Part shown: positions 52,983-62,673 of the stretch, in pieces
How positions within the stretch are numbered: position 1 is the first letter of the stretch
Layout: the number at the start of each line of letters is the position of its first letter
From: Flavobacteriales bacterium
Lineage (GTDB): Bacteria; Bacteroidota; Bacteroidia; Flavobacteriales_F; PHOS-HE28
Assembly: GCA_016703105.1 (NCBI GenBank)
Contig: JADJCS010000005.1
Span: forward strand, 319,925 to 383,924
Reading direction: 5' to 3'
Length of the DNA: 64,000 nt
The notes under the pieces: model-generated
Databases searched by the model: none
What the model saw: only the letters and a program-made list of their open reading frames with translations
Told to the model about the DNA's origin: nothing
Translations under genes and position numbers: made by a program

Positions 52983-55918
52983 GGCAGCTGCTGTGTGCGT
53001 GTCGCGGTCGGCACCGAGCCCCCGATCGTTTGCAGAATGATATCACGATCGTTCCCACTACCCGCGTACTTCACCGAGCCGTCCAGGTTGAGGTCCGCAC
53101 CATTGTACACGTTGTTCATCGTGTTGGTCGGCGTGGTGCCTCCGATCAATGTGAGGATGGGATCGCGGTCGTTCGAGCCACCAGCATATTTCACCGTGCC
53201 GTTGAAGTTGGTATCGCCTGGCCAGAGCACCATGTTGCCGTTCACATTATTGCGTGCATTGGTGCCCCACGTGGGCGTTCCCGGCAACGTGAGATCGATG
53301 GTAGTGGGTATACCGTAGAGCGCGATGGGCGAAGCGCTCATCGCCCCGAGGTGGTTGCGGTGGCGGACGGCCATACGGTAGTTGCCGGCCGGCAGGAAAA
53401 AGGACACGGCCGAAAGCCCATCCACATCCACCACATCCCCATCGCGTTGAACGAGCGCGCTTCGCGTGGCCAGCACCATGGTGGGGTCGCCCGCTCCGCG
53501 CAGTTCCACAACCACCCAGTCCACGATGGCGTTGGGGCCGGTCACTGCCAGCACGGGCGATGTCACCTGCTGACCACCGCTACCTACATGCGTGTAACCA
53601 AGCGCGGAGTACGGTTCTATGAAGGGTACCAACAGGGCCACGCGCAGGTGGTCGCTCATCAGACCGCTGGCGGGAACGTAGGATCCGCCGAGCAGGACCT
53701 TGGGCCGCACCAGCAGGGATGAGGTGCCGTTGGTGGCGAACAGCCGAGCGATACGGTTCCTACCCGTGCCATCATACGCCGTGAACTGTCCGCCCACCAG
53801 GATCCGGCCATCCAGCTGCAACGCCGCGCAATTGCCCACCGCTGGAAGCCCGCTGGATGAGTTGGTGAACCCCTGCCCTGGTGTGAAGCCTGGATCCGGC
53901 TGGCCGTTCGGTGTCAGCACACCGACCCCACTCGATGGCACACCACCGATGGTGGCGAAGTAGCCAGTGAACAGGATGCCGCCATTCCCCAGCACGGCGA
54001 TCTCGTTGATGAAGGTCCCGCCCGCAGCGAAGCCGTTGTTGAAGGTGGGATCCAACGTACCAGTGGGAAGGAGACACGACAGACGGTTCGCGTTGCCCAG
54101 GTTGGTATGTGCCACTAGGATGCGCCCATCCGATCTGAGCGCCAGGGTGCGCACATCACTCGTCACGGCCGAAGTGAAACTGTTGTCGCGCGTACCATCA
54201 CTGTTGAGGCGGATGAGCCGGATGGCGCCGCTGCCATTGAATTGGGAGAAGGTGCCACCGACGAGCACCTTCCCATCAGGCTGCACCAATACGCAGTTCA
54301 CCTGACCGGAGAAACCACTGCCTGTGTTGAAGGTCGCATCGAACTGCCCATTGGGCAGCAGGCGTACGATACGGCCCACGGCATTGCCCGCGAAGCTGGT
54401 GAAGGAACCGGCGGCGATGACCTTGTCATCCGCCTGCACGGCGATGTCCGCAACCACGTTGTTGAAGCCGCTCCCGATGGAAAAACTTGGATCAAGGCTG
54501 CCGTCCACGTTGATCCTGGCCATGGTGTAGGAGGCCGTGCCGTCCGCCTGTCCCATCACCACCACCTTGCCTGTGCTCTGCTCCTTCACGCGCTTCAGGG
54601 TCCGTGACACACCGTTGTCATCCACCACGAAAGCCGGGTCCAGGGAGCCATCCGACAACAGGCGGGCCAGGCCACGGCGGGGTTGGCCGTTCACCACGGA
54701 GAAGTAGCCGGCCACCAGGATGCGGCCATCGCTGCGCACCGCGATGTCCTCCACGCTGCCCAGCACACCGGTCTGTTGGTGAAAACCGGGATCCACCGTG
54801 CCATTGGTCAGCAAACGCGCGAGCCTCATCCGCACCTCACTGTCGTAGAAGGCGAAGCCACCCACGCACACCGCGCGGCCGCTGGCATCCAACACCATGG
54901 CCGTGGGTCCTGTCACAATGCCGGTGTAGCTCTCGAAACCTGCACCCACGGTGAACGCGGGGTCCACCGACCCGTTGGGCAGCAATTGCACTAGGCCGGG
55001 CCGGGCTTGACCCTGCACCACACTGAAGCTCCCTCCGCACAGGATGCGGCCATCAGGACGCAGCACCATGGAGCTGAACACCGACCCGGTGAAGATGGAG
55101 CCGGCGTCGAAGCTCAGGTCCACGCTCCCGTTGCTCTCGAGGCGAACCAGCTTCGGCCGGGCCACCCCATGGTAGGTGTTGAATTGACCCGTCACCAGGA
55201 TCCGTCCATCGGGTTGGGGTAGGATTTGGAAGACACCCGAGAGATCCGGACCCGGGCAGCAGATGAACGTGTTGTCCTGACTCCCATCGCTGTTGAACCG
55301 CAGCAACCGGGAGCCCGTTCCGTTGTAGTCCACCGCCGCCAAGACCTGGCCGTTGGGCAGCAGCGCCATGGCCGTGATCGGGTAGCCCGAAAAGGGAAAG
55401 CTGAACGAAGGGTCCGGGTCGCCGTTGGGTAGCAGCCGTACCAGATCCGGGTTAAAGGGCGCCTGCTCCAGGATCGCCAGAATGCGGCCATCCGGCTGCA
55501 ATTGGAGGCGCCGCACCTGCGCGCCCACCGCGTTACTGAACGTGGGGTCATGCGTTCCATTGGGCAGCAAGCGATACACGAGACCGCTCGCCACCAGGAT
55601 CTTCCCATCGGGCTGTACGGCAAGGTCGTTCACCTCCCCGAGGGACGATGGCGCGAAAGCCAGGTCCACCGGACCGTCCGGTGTCAACCGCACCAGGTTG
55701 TTCCGTTGCACGTTGTTGAACCGGTCGATGCTCCCACCGACCAGGATACCACCATCCGCTTGGATCGCCAGGGCGAACAGTGAGCTCGACGCCACGGGGC
55801 CATCTCCGGCACCGTATCCCAGGTCCGATGCATTGAAAGACGGGTCATGGTTGCCCGGTGCTTGTGCACCCGCGACCAAGCTGGAGACAACAAACGGAAA
55901 AAGTAAAGTTCGCTTCAT
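52979..55918 (-). CDS. delta-60 propeller protein with NDRD module (array gene 3)
   Basis: A 979-residue secreted protein with a signal peptide ending VAGAQ. The N-terminus (NHDPSFNASDLGYGAGDGPV) keeps the family signature. About a dozen delta-60 units follow, several diverged (QPDGRILAILEQAPFNPDLV), others typical (QPDGKVLVGGTFSQFNGSG). The module starts near residue 735: KVLLGGSYVPASGLMSDHLR, EPYSALGYTHVGSGGQ, NAIVDWVVVELRG, SALVQRDGDVVDVDG, AVRHRNHLGAM, GDTNFNGTVKYAGGSNDRD, DLNLDGSVKYAGSGNDRD, QLP. The ATG overlaps the stop of gene 2, and its stop overlaps the start of gene 4. Confidence 0.82.
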   Translation of the reverse strand: MKRTLLFPFVVSSLVAGAQAPGNHDPSFNASDLGYGAGDGPVASSSLFALAIQADGGILVGGSIDRFNNVQRNNLVRLTPDGPVDLAFAPSSLGEVNDLAVQPDGKILVASGLVYRLLPNGTHDPTFSNAVGAQVRRLQLQPDGRILAILEQAPFNPDLVRLLPNGDPDPSFSFPFSGYPITAMALLPNGQVLAAVDYNGTGSRLLRFNSDGSQDNTFICCPGPDLSGVFQILPQPDGRILVTGQFNTYHGVARPKLVRLESNGSVDLSFDAGSIFTGSVFSSMVLRPDGRILCGGSFSVVQGQARPGLVQLLPNGSVDPAFTVGAGFESYTGIVTGPTAMVLDASGRAVCVGGFAFYDSEVRMRLARLLTNGTVDPGFHQQTGVLGSVEDIAVRSDGRILVAGYFSVVNGQPRRGLARLLSDGSLDPAFVVDDNGVSRTLKRVKEQSTGKVVVMGQADGTASYTMARINVDGSLDPSFSIGSGFNNVVADIAVQADDKVIAAGSFTSFAGNAVGRIVRLLPNGQFDATFNTGSGFSGQVNCVLVQPDGKVLVGGTFSQFNGSGAIRLIRLNSDGTRDNSFTSAVTSDVRTLALRSDGRILVAHTNLGNANRLSCLLPTGTLDPTFNNGFAAGGTFINEIAVLGNGGILFTGYFATIGGVPSSGVGVLTPNGQPDPGFTPGQGFTNSSSGLPAVGNCAALQLDGRILVGGQFTAYDGTGRNRIARLFATNGTSSLLVRPKVLLGGSYVPASGLMSDHLRVALLVPFIEPYSALGYTHVGSGGQQVTSPVLAVTGPNAIVDWVVVELRGAGDPTMVLATRSALVQRDGDVVDVDGLSAVSFFLPAGNYRMAVRHRNHLGAMSASPIALYGIPTTIDLTLPGTPTWGTNARNNVNGNMVLWPGDTNFNGTVKYAGGSNDRDPILTLIGGTTPTNTMNNVYNGADLNLDGSVKYAGSGNDRDIILQTIGGSVPTATRTQQLP

Positions 55919-57363
55919 GGCAATTGCTGCGTGCGCGTCGCCGTCGGCACCGCACCACCGATCGTTTGCAGGATAACGTCGCGATCGTTCGCGCTGCCGG
56001 CGTACTTCACCTTGCCGTCCAGATTAAGGTCGGCTCCGTTGTACACATTGTTCACCGTGTTCGTCGGTGTAGTGCCTCCGATCAGTGTGAGGATGGGATC
56101 GCGATCGTTCGAACCACCCGCGTATTTCACTACCCCGTCATAAGTGACGTCACCAGGCCACAGCGCGTTCAAGCCACCCACCACACCGCCCACGGACATG
56201 TACTTGCGGGCTTGTGTGCCATAAGTGACCACTCCGTTCGCTTTCAGGTCTATCGGCGACCGGCAGGGGTCGGTGTTCAGCAGGTAGTTACCCGCCGTCA
56301 TGCAGCCCAGGTGATTGCGGTGCCGAATGGCCACCTTGTAATAACCATGCGGCACGGGGAAATGCACGTAGGGGTCGCCATCGAGGTCCACTACATCCCC
56401 ATCACGCTGGATCAGGGCAGGCCGGCTTGACATGATCACCGCAGGGGTGGTCACGTTCCGCAGTTCCACCACCACCCAGTCCACAATGGCATCGTTGCCC
56501 GTCAGCACGAGCACGTTAGGGCTGATGGTGGCGCCCGGAGTGGTGCCGGTGTAAGCATAGCCCAGCGTGGAATAAGGTTCAACCAGTGGAAGGAGTCCGG
56601 CTGTACGCAAACCATCGGTCATCAGGCCTCCGCTGCCCACCACCGAGGCCAGTGCGGAGCGCAAACGCAGATTCGTCTGGCAATCATTGGCCTTGGGCAC
56701 ACAGAACAGGAAGTCATGAACAATGGGGCAGTAGATCACCGATTGCGCCGTACCGTTCTGCGTGTTCAGTTCCAGCGCATACTGCCCATAGGTGAGCCCG
56801 GGGAGCTCCAACCGCGCAGGACCTGTCTGGAAGATGGTGGACAAGGCACCGCTGGCGGTCACCACCCCATCCTTGAACAACCGGTAAGTGTAGCCGGAAA
56901 GCGGCTCCAGAAAGATATTGGAGACATAAAGGGGCTCATCGGTGAACCGCACGGTGTAAACCCCTCCTGAACAATCGGTCGCGGCCACATCGATATCGAA
57001 CATGCCATACATCTCGGTGATGGCGTCATGCGTGTCCAGGTTCTGCATGGGCAGGGACGCGCTGCAACCGAGGTCATCCGATACATAAGCGGTGGCACCA
57101 CTGAACGAGCCGTTCAAGGAAACCAGCTCATCGATGAAGAAAGGGGAGCTCATCACCCCGGTCATGTACACATTCGCGCCTGGTGCCATTACGCTTACCG
57201 TGTAGGGTGGTGTGCCCCCGGTCCAATGCACCGCACCGATGGCCCGTGCATAGGTACCATCGCAATACGGGGATAGATGCGCCCAGGTGATGGTGCACTG
57301 GGCCCTTGCGGCAGAGCTTGCTATCGTGATGACCAGGAGTAACGGGAAGATGGATCGTTGCAT
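55915..57363 (-). CDS. Ig-like secreted protein with NDRD module (array gene 2)
   Basis: A 482-residue secreted protein. The ATG at 57363 gives a signal peptide ending SSAARAQ; an in-frame ATG at 57381 adds only six residues. The N-terminal half has an SprB/PKD-like segment (GAVHWTGGTPPYTVSVMAPG) and a second domain with Cys residues (VAATDCSGGVYTVRFTDEP, FLFCVPKANDCQTN). The module starts near 245: LMTDGLRTAGLLPLVEPYST, AIVDWVVVELRN, ALIQRDGDVVDLDG, AIRHRNHLGCM, GDVTYDGVVKYAGGSNDRD, DLNLDGKVKYAGSANDRD, ending GGAVPTATRTQQLP. It begins the block of six coupled genes. Confidence 0.8.
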   Translation of the reverse strand: MQRSIFPLLLVITIASSAARAQCTITWAHLSPYCDGTYARAIGAVHWTGGTPPYTVSVMAPGANVYMTGVMSSPFFIDELVSLNGSFSGATAYVSDDLGCSASLPMQNLDTHDAITEMYGMFDIDVAATDCSGGVYTVRFTDEPLYVSNIFLEPLSGYTYRLFKDGVVTASGALSTIFQTGPARLELPGLTYGQYALELNTQNGTAQSVIYCPIVHDFLFCVPKANDCQTNLRLRSALASVVGSGGLMTDGLRTAGLLPLVEPYSTLGYAYTGTTPGATISPNVLVLTGNDAIVDWVVVELRNVTTPAVIMSSRPALIQRDGDVVDLDGDPYVHFPVPHGYYKVAIRHRNHLGCMTAGNYLLNTDPCRSPIDLKANGVVTYGTQARKYMSVGGVVGGLNALWPGDVTYDGVVKYAGGSNDRDPILTLIGGTTPTNTVNNVYNGADLNLDGKVKYAGSANDRDVILQTIGGAVPTATRTQQLP

Positions 57364-57506
57364 GGCGTGCTCAGGAAGCAATGTTCCGGACCGTTCGGAG
57401 CTGCTCTTCCTAGACGCAGACCCCTGGTCGGGTTGCCCCCGGGACCGGCTCGGGCGTTTACGTAGCGGAGCGGCTGTCGCGGTCTTGTAGTGCGGGCTGC
57501 CGCATG
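57364..57506 (-). other. 143-base gap between array genes 1 and 2
   Basis: The only sizeable gap inside the array. It follows the TAG stop of gene 1. It is GC-rich (GGGTTGCCCCCGGGACCGGC in the plus direction at about 57430-57449) and could fold, but I see no clear terminator with a U-run and no clear -33/-7 pair, so whether gene 2 has its own promoter is open. Confidence 0.3.
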
Positions 57507-60500
57507 CTATGGCAACTGCTGCGTTCTCGTAGCGGTCGGCACCGAGCCACCGATCGTTTGCAGGATGATGTCGCGGTCATTGTCCGAACCCATGTATTTC
57601 ACCGCCCCGTCCAAGTTGATGTCCGCGGTATCGTATACGTTCAGCACCGTATTCGTCGGCGGAGAGCCGCCGATCACCTGGAGGACCGCATCGCGATCAT
57701 TGTTCGCACCCGCGTACTTCACAATGCCGTCCGGGTTCGCGTTCCCGGGCCATAGTACCATGGCACCGTTGACCTCCTTGCGCGCGTTCGTTCCGTATGT
57801 GATCATCGCTGGATCGATCAGATCGATCATGGTAGGCAATGCGCTGAGCGCGAACGGTGCGGCCGTCATCACTCCCAAATGATTGCGGTGGCGGATCGCC
57901 ACATGGTAATACCCCAAGGGCAGTTGAAAGGGAACGGAGGAGGAGCCATCCACCGCCACGACATCACCATCGCGTTGCACCAACGCACTTCGGCTGGCGA
58001 GGACCGTAGTTGGATCGTTCGCGCTGCGCAGTTCCACGATCACCCAATCGACGATGGCGTTGTTGCCTGTGCTGTCCATGAGCGCAGGCGCAACCATCTC
58101 GCCACCGCCGCCTCCGCTGTGCGGATATCCCAGACTGGTGTATGGCTCTAGCAGCGGTAGTAGCGCAGCGGCACGGAGCATATCGTTCATGGTCTGCGTT
58201 CCGCTGTCGTAAGCACCCCCGAGCATGACACGTGGCGCGACTGAAAGGCCAACGACCGGGGAACCATGGATCCGCGCGATGCAGTTCCGCCCTGCACCGT
58301 TGTAGGAGAAAAAGATACCGCCTGCGAGCACCTTGCCATCCCCTTGCAACGCTAGCGCATGGACCGACGGCGGGTTGTTCGCGGTGCCGTAGAGCACAAA
58401 TCCGTTCCCTACCCAATCCGGGTCGTTCGAGCCATCGGCCAGGAGGCGCAGGATCGCGGAATGGGCATGCCCATTGAAGGTGTAGAAAGCACCACCCACG
58501 ATCACCTTCCCGTCCGGTTGTAGCATCATGCGGATCGGTTCGGCTGGCAGGCCCCCGAAACCAAAGCCCGGGTCGAACGTGGTGTCCAAGGTCCCATCTT
58601 CCTGGAGCCGGGCGATGCGCTTGCGCGATGTGCCCGCATAGTCCGTGAACCAACCACACGCCAATATCCGGCCATCAGGTTGCAACGCCAGATCGAACAC
58701 AATGTCGTTGAAGCCTCCGCCTGGATCGAAGGTGGTGTCCAAGCTGCCGTCGGCATGCAATCGAGCGATGCGGTTCATGGGTGTTCCGTCCACGGAGGTG
58801 AACAAACCCGCGATCAACAGACTTCCGTCCGGCCTTCGCGCAATGGCGAACACGGAATTGTCCGCACCCGTGCCAGGATCGAACGAAGGATCCAGTGTGG
58901 CATCCGGGTTGAGCCGCGCGAGCCTGTTCACGACCACGCCGTTGTAGCTGGTGAAGGATCCGCAGACGATGATCTTTCCATCGGGTTGCAAGACCATCGC
59001 ACGGACCTCATTGTTGAAGCTGGCCCCCGGGTTGAAGGTCAGATCGGCGGTGCCATCGGTGTTCACGCGTGCGATGCGTGCGAACGGATAGCCGTAGTAA
59101 TGGCTGAAACCGCCGCAGATCAGCAGACGCCCGTCCGACTGTTCTTCAATATCTCGAACGCTGCCCAACCCCGTCGCGCCAGCACCGGAATGAAAGCTCG
59201 TATCCAGATCCCCATTGGATAGCAACCGGGCCAAGCCCCTGCGCCGTTCGCCGTTCACGAACTCACACTCTCCACCGAGCACGATCCTACCGTCGGCTTG
59301 CACTAAGAGCGCGAGTATCTTGTCGTTGACACCGGTCTGGATAGGATAGGTGATATCAGCGACACCGTTGCTGCTGATGCGGGTGAGGTAGCTCAGTCCG
59401 ACCCCATCAACAGCACCGTGCTCGCCCACGACGATGTAGCTGCCGTCCGCCTGGATCGCGCAACCGTGCAGGTCATTGCTGAACCCGCCGCCCAGTTGGA
59501 GGGATGGGTCCGGTGTTCCGTCCGCGTTCAGGCGGATCATGTGCCCGTTGTACTGTTCATCATACGCGGTGAACGCCCCAACGAGCAGGATCTTCCCATC
59601 CGCCTGTATCAAGACCCTTTCCGCACTGCTGCCATTGGCCAAGCCGTACACGCCCAGGCCAAGACCGGTGTGGAACGAAGTATCGCGCGCTCCATCCGCT
59701 TCCAGCCGCATGATGCTCCGGATCGTAGGAAAGGCCGATTGGAAACTACCTGTCACCACCGTTCGCCCATCAGACTGAAGTGCGACATCGCTCACCCATC
59801 CATTGGAGAAGGAAGGACCGGTGAACAAAGGATCCGGAACACCATTGCTCTCCAATCGCACCAGGTGCCTTCCATTCAGATAGAACTCGCCACCAACGAG
59901 CACTTTGCCATCCGGTTGCACCAGTACACAAAGTGCTACATCGGTGAACAAAGCTCCCGGATCGAACGAGGGATCGAGCGACCCATCCGTATCCAGACGC
60001 GCCGCGAAGGAGCGGGGGGTCCCGTTGTACATGGCGAAGGCCCCGGCCGCTAGGATCCTGCCGTCCGGCTGCACAGCGAGTTCATGCACCACATCATCGA
60101 AGCCGGTGCCTGTGCTGAAGGTGGTATCCCGCGATCCATCCACATTCAGGCGAATGATCCGTGGAGCGGGCAGAGCCGCATAGTACAGGAAGTTCCCACC
60201 CGCCAGGATCTTTCCGTCCGGTTGCAGAGCGAGGGTTTCCACCACCGGCACCGGGTTGCTTCCGAAAGCTGTTCCTGTGGTGAAAGTGCTGTCCAGCGAT
60301 CCATCGGGGTTAAGCCGTGCAATGCCGTTGCATGCCCTGCTATTGTACCGGGTGAACGAACCGCCGATGATGGCCTTGCCATCCGGCTGCAATACCACTG
60401 CGGTCACTTTGCCGTTCGGCCCAAGGCCCTCACCGAAACCCACATCGCCCACATTAAAGGTCGTATCGTTCTCGCCGACTTGTTGCGCGAGCAGCGCGAA

Positions 60501-60548
60501 AGGCAGGAGCGACCCGAAGAACAGAACGGTTCGAATGATCAGCGTCAT
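57507..60548 (-). CDS. delta-60 propeller protein with NDRD module (array gene 1, first)
   Basis: A 1013-residue secreted protein and the largest of the array. The ATG at 60548 is chosen because it opens a signal peptide (TVLFFGSLLPFALLAQ); the frame continues far upstream into the promoter region of the response regulator gene. TTFNVGDVGFGEGLGPNG is a variant of the family N-terminus. About a dozen delta-60 units follow (QPDGKIIVCGSFTSYNGVVV, NRLARLNPDATLDPSFDPG). The module starts near residue 770: RVMLGGAYDSGTQTMNDMLR, EPYTSLGYPHSGGGGGE, NAIVDWVIVELRS, SALVQRDGDVVAVDG, AIRHRNHLGVM, GNANPDGIVKYAGANNDRD, DINLDGAVKYMGSDNDRD, QLP then TAG. Confidence 0.82.
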   Translation of the reverse strand: MTLIIRTVLFFGSLLPFALLAQQVGENDTTFNVGDVGFGEGLGPNGKVTAVVLQPDGKAIIGGSFTRYNSRACNGIARLNPDGSLDSTFTTGTAFGSNPVPVVETLALQPDGKILAGGNFLYYAALPAPRIIRLNVDGSRDTTFSTGTGFDDVVHELAVQPDGRILAAGAFAMYNGTPRSFAARLDTDGSLDPSFDPGALFTDVALCVLVQPDGKVLVGGEFYLNGRHLVRLESNGVPDPLFTGPSFSNGWVSDVALQSDGRTVVTGSFQSAFPTIRSIMRLEADGARDTSFHTGLGLGVYGLANGSSAERVLIQADGKILLVGAFTAYDEQYNGHMIRLNADGTPDPSLQLGGGFSNDLHGCAIQADGSYIVVGEHGAVDGVGLSYLTRISSNGVADITYPIQTGVNDKILALLVQADGRIVLGGECEFVNGERRRGLARLLSNGDLDTSFHSGAGATGLGSVRDIEEQSDGRLLICGGFSHYYGYPFARIARVNTDGTADLTFNPGASFNNEVRAMVLQPDGKIIVCGSFTSYNGVVVNRLARLNPDATLDPSFDPGTGADNSVFAIARRPDGSLLIAGLFTSVDGTPMNRIARLHADGSLDTTFDPGGGFNDIVFDLALQPDGRILACGWFTDYAGTSRKRIARLQEDGTLDTTFDPGFGFGGLPAEPIRMMLQPDGKVIVGGAFYTFNGHAHSAILRLLADGSNDPDWVGNGFVLYGTANNPPSVHALALQGDGKVLAGGIFFSYNGAGRNCIARIHGSPVVGLSVAPRVMLGGAYDSGTQTMNDMLRAAALLPLLEPYTSLGYPHSGGGGGEMVAPALMDSTGNNAIVDWVIVELRSANDPTTVLASRSALVQRDGDVVAVDGSSSVPFQLPLGYYHVAIRHRNHLGVMTAAPFALSALPTMIDLIDPAMITYGTNARKEVNGAMVLWPGNANPDGIVKYAGANNDRDAVLQVIGGSPPTNTVLNVYDTADINLDGAVKYMGSDNDRDIILQTIGGSVPTATRTQQLP

Positions 60549-60734
60549 GGTGCGGAGTGGATCAGCAAGATCTTGCTCTGAAGATGCCCACGCAATAGAC
60601 GCCCTTTCCCGAACGAGTTGCCCGGTCCCCAGACCAGCGTTCGTTCCCACCAGCCATCTTTGTCTCCCCGCAAGGAACCGGCCGCTTCCCGCCGAAACGC
60701 AGGCTGACACGAACAAAGCACAGGCACACCCACC

Positions 60735-61910
<1,176 letters not shown>

Positions 61911-62098
61911 CCATCCGGCCGTGCGATGCCGTTCATAGCCGGTCCATCACTATTCGCCGGTGGACAACTAATGTTCGTAGAGTTGGGATGGACCCGAGTA
62001 GGATGAATAACGTTGCACAGGCAACCCCGCGACGGGTCGGGCGTCTTGCTTAGTGAACCTGACAGGAAGAACTCGCCCGGAACATAAACCCCTCCGCA

Positions 62099-62548
62099 AT
62101 GGATACCATAACCGACCTATTGCTTCGGCTGCATGAAAGCATCAGTACCTCAATGGGAGGTACGCTCTATTATGTCCTTGTTTTCTTCGGCATCATCGCC
62201 CTAGTGGGACAATGGCGCCTGTATGAAAAGGCCGGGCTACCCGGTTACGCGGCGATCGTCCCCATCTGGAACTTCATCGTGTTCCTGAAACTGGTGGGCC
62301 GCCCGGCCAGCCACCTTTGGCTTTTCTTCATTCCCGGGCTGAACATCTACATGTTCATCAAGGTGTGGATCGAGACGGCCCAAAGCTTCGGCAAGACCAC
62401 CATGTTGGATTACGTGCTGGTCGTTCTGCTCAACGGCCTCTACATCCTCAACCTCGGCCTCAGCTACGAAAGCCGCTACATGGGCCCGGTGTATGGTCGT
62501 CCCGACCCTACCACCCACCCCATGGGGCCACGGCCTAGTCTCGCCTAA
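62099..62548 (+). CDS. DUF5684 membrane protein
   Basis: A 149-residue membrane protein. It has three or four hydrophobic segments: LYYVLVFFGIIALVGQWRLY, GYAAIVPIWNFIVFLKLVG, LWLFFIPGLNIYMFIKVWIE and VLVVLLNGLYILNLGLSY. The pattern KAGLPGYAAIVPIWNFIVFL followed by IPGLNIYMFI is the DUF5684 signature known from Bacteroidota, where such proteins often stand near signal peptidase genes. No function is established. The 188 bases before it (61911-62098) show no element I can name. Confidence 0.85.
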   Translation: MDTITDLLLRLHESISTSMGGTLYYVLVFFGIIALVGQWRLYEKAGLPGYAAIVPIWNFIVFLKLVGRPASHLWLFFIPGLNIYMFIKVWIETAQSFGKTTMLDYVLVVLLNGLYILNLGLSYESRYMGPVYGRPDPTTHPMGPRPSLA

Positions 62549-62673
62549 GGGCGCGGCGCAAGGCGCGGAACAGGCTCGGCGACCTTGTTACGGACGTGGC
62601 GGACAGCCGCCTGCACGATCTCATTTCTCATCGATCGCGTCGATCGGATGTATCCCTTGTGCCTATAGAAGCC

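Larger units (their letters stand above)
43726..60548 (-). other. seven-gene array of secreted NDRD-module proteins
   Basis: Seven genes run head to tail on the minus strand, from 60548 down to 43726. The first ends with TAG and is separated by 143 bases from the second. From the second on, every stop overlaps the next start by four bases, which makes a coupled block of six genes. All seven products have a signal peptide and the same C-terminal module of about 240 residues. The coding ends are also very alike at DNA level over 100-200 bases, so the array holds seven dispersed direct repeats (starting near 57507, 55915, 52979, 51109, 48122, 46701 and 43726). Confidence 0.85.

Noticed and set aside
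43726..60548. Periodic repeats about 160-180 bases apart, considered as a CRISPR-like or satellite array
   Set aside because: The period is that of delta-60 protein repeats in the coding frame. There are no identical short repeats with unique spacers and no cas genes.
20648..60548. Cellulosome hypothesis from the dockerin-like repeats
   Set aside because: No cohesin domain, scaffoldin or glycoside hydrolase was recognised in the window, and the loops carry an unusual KYAG--NDRD insertion. Only a loose resemblance to dockerin is claimed.
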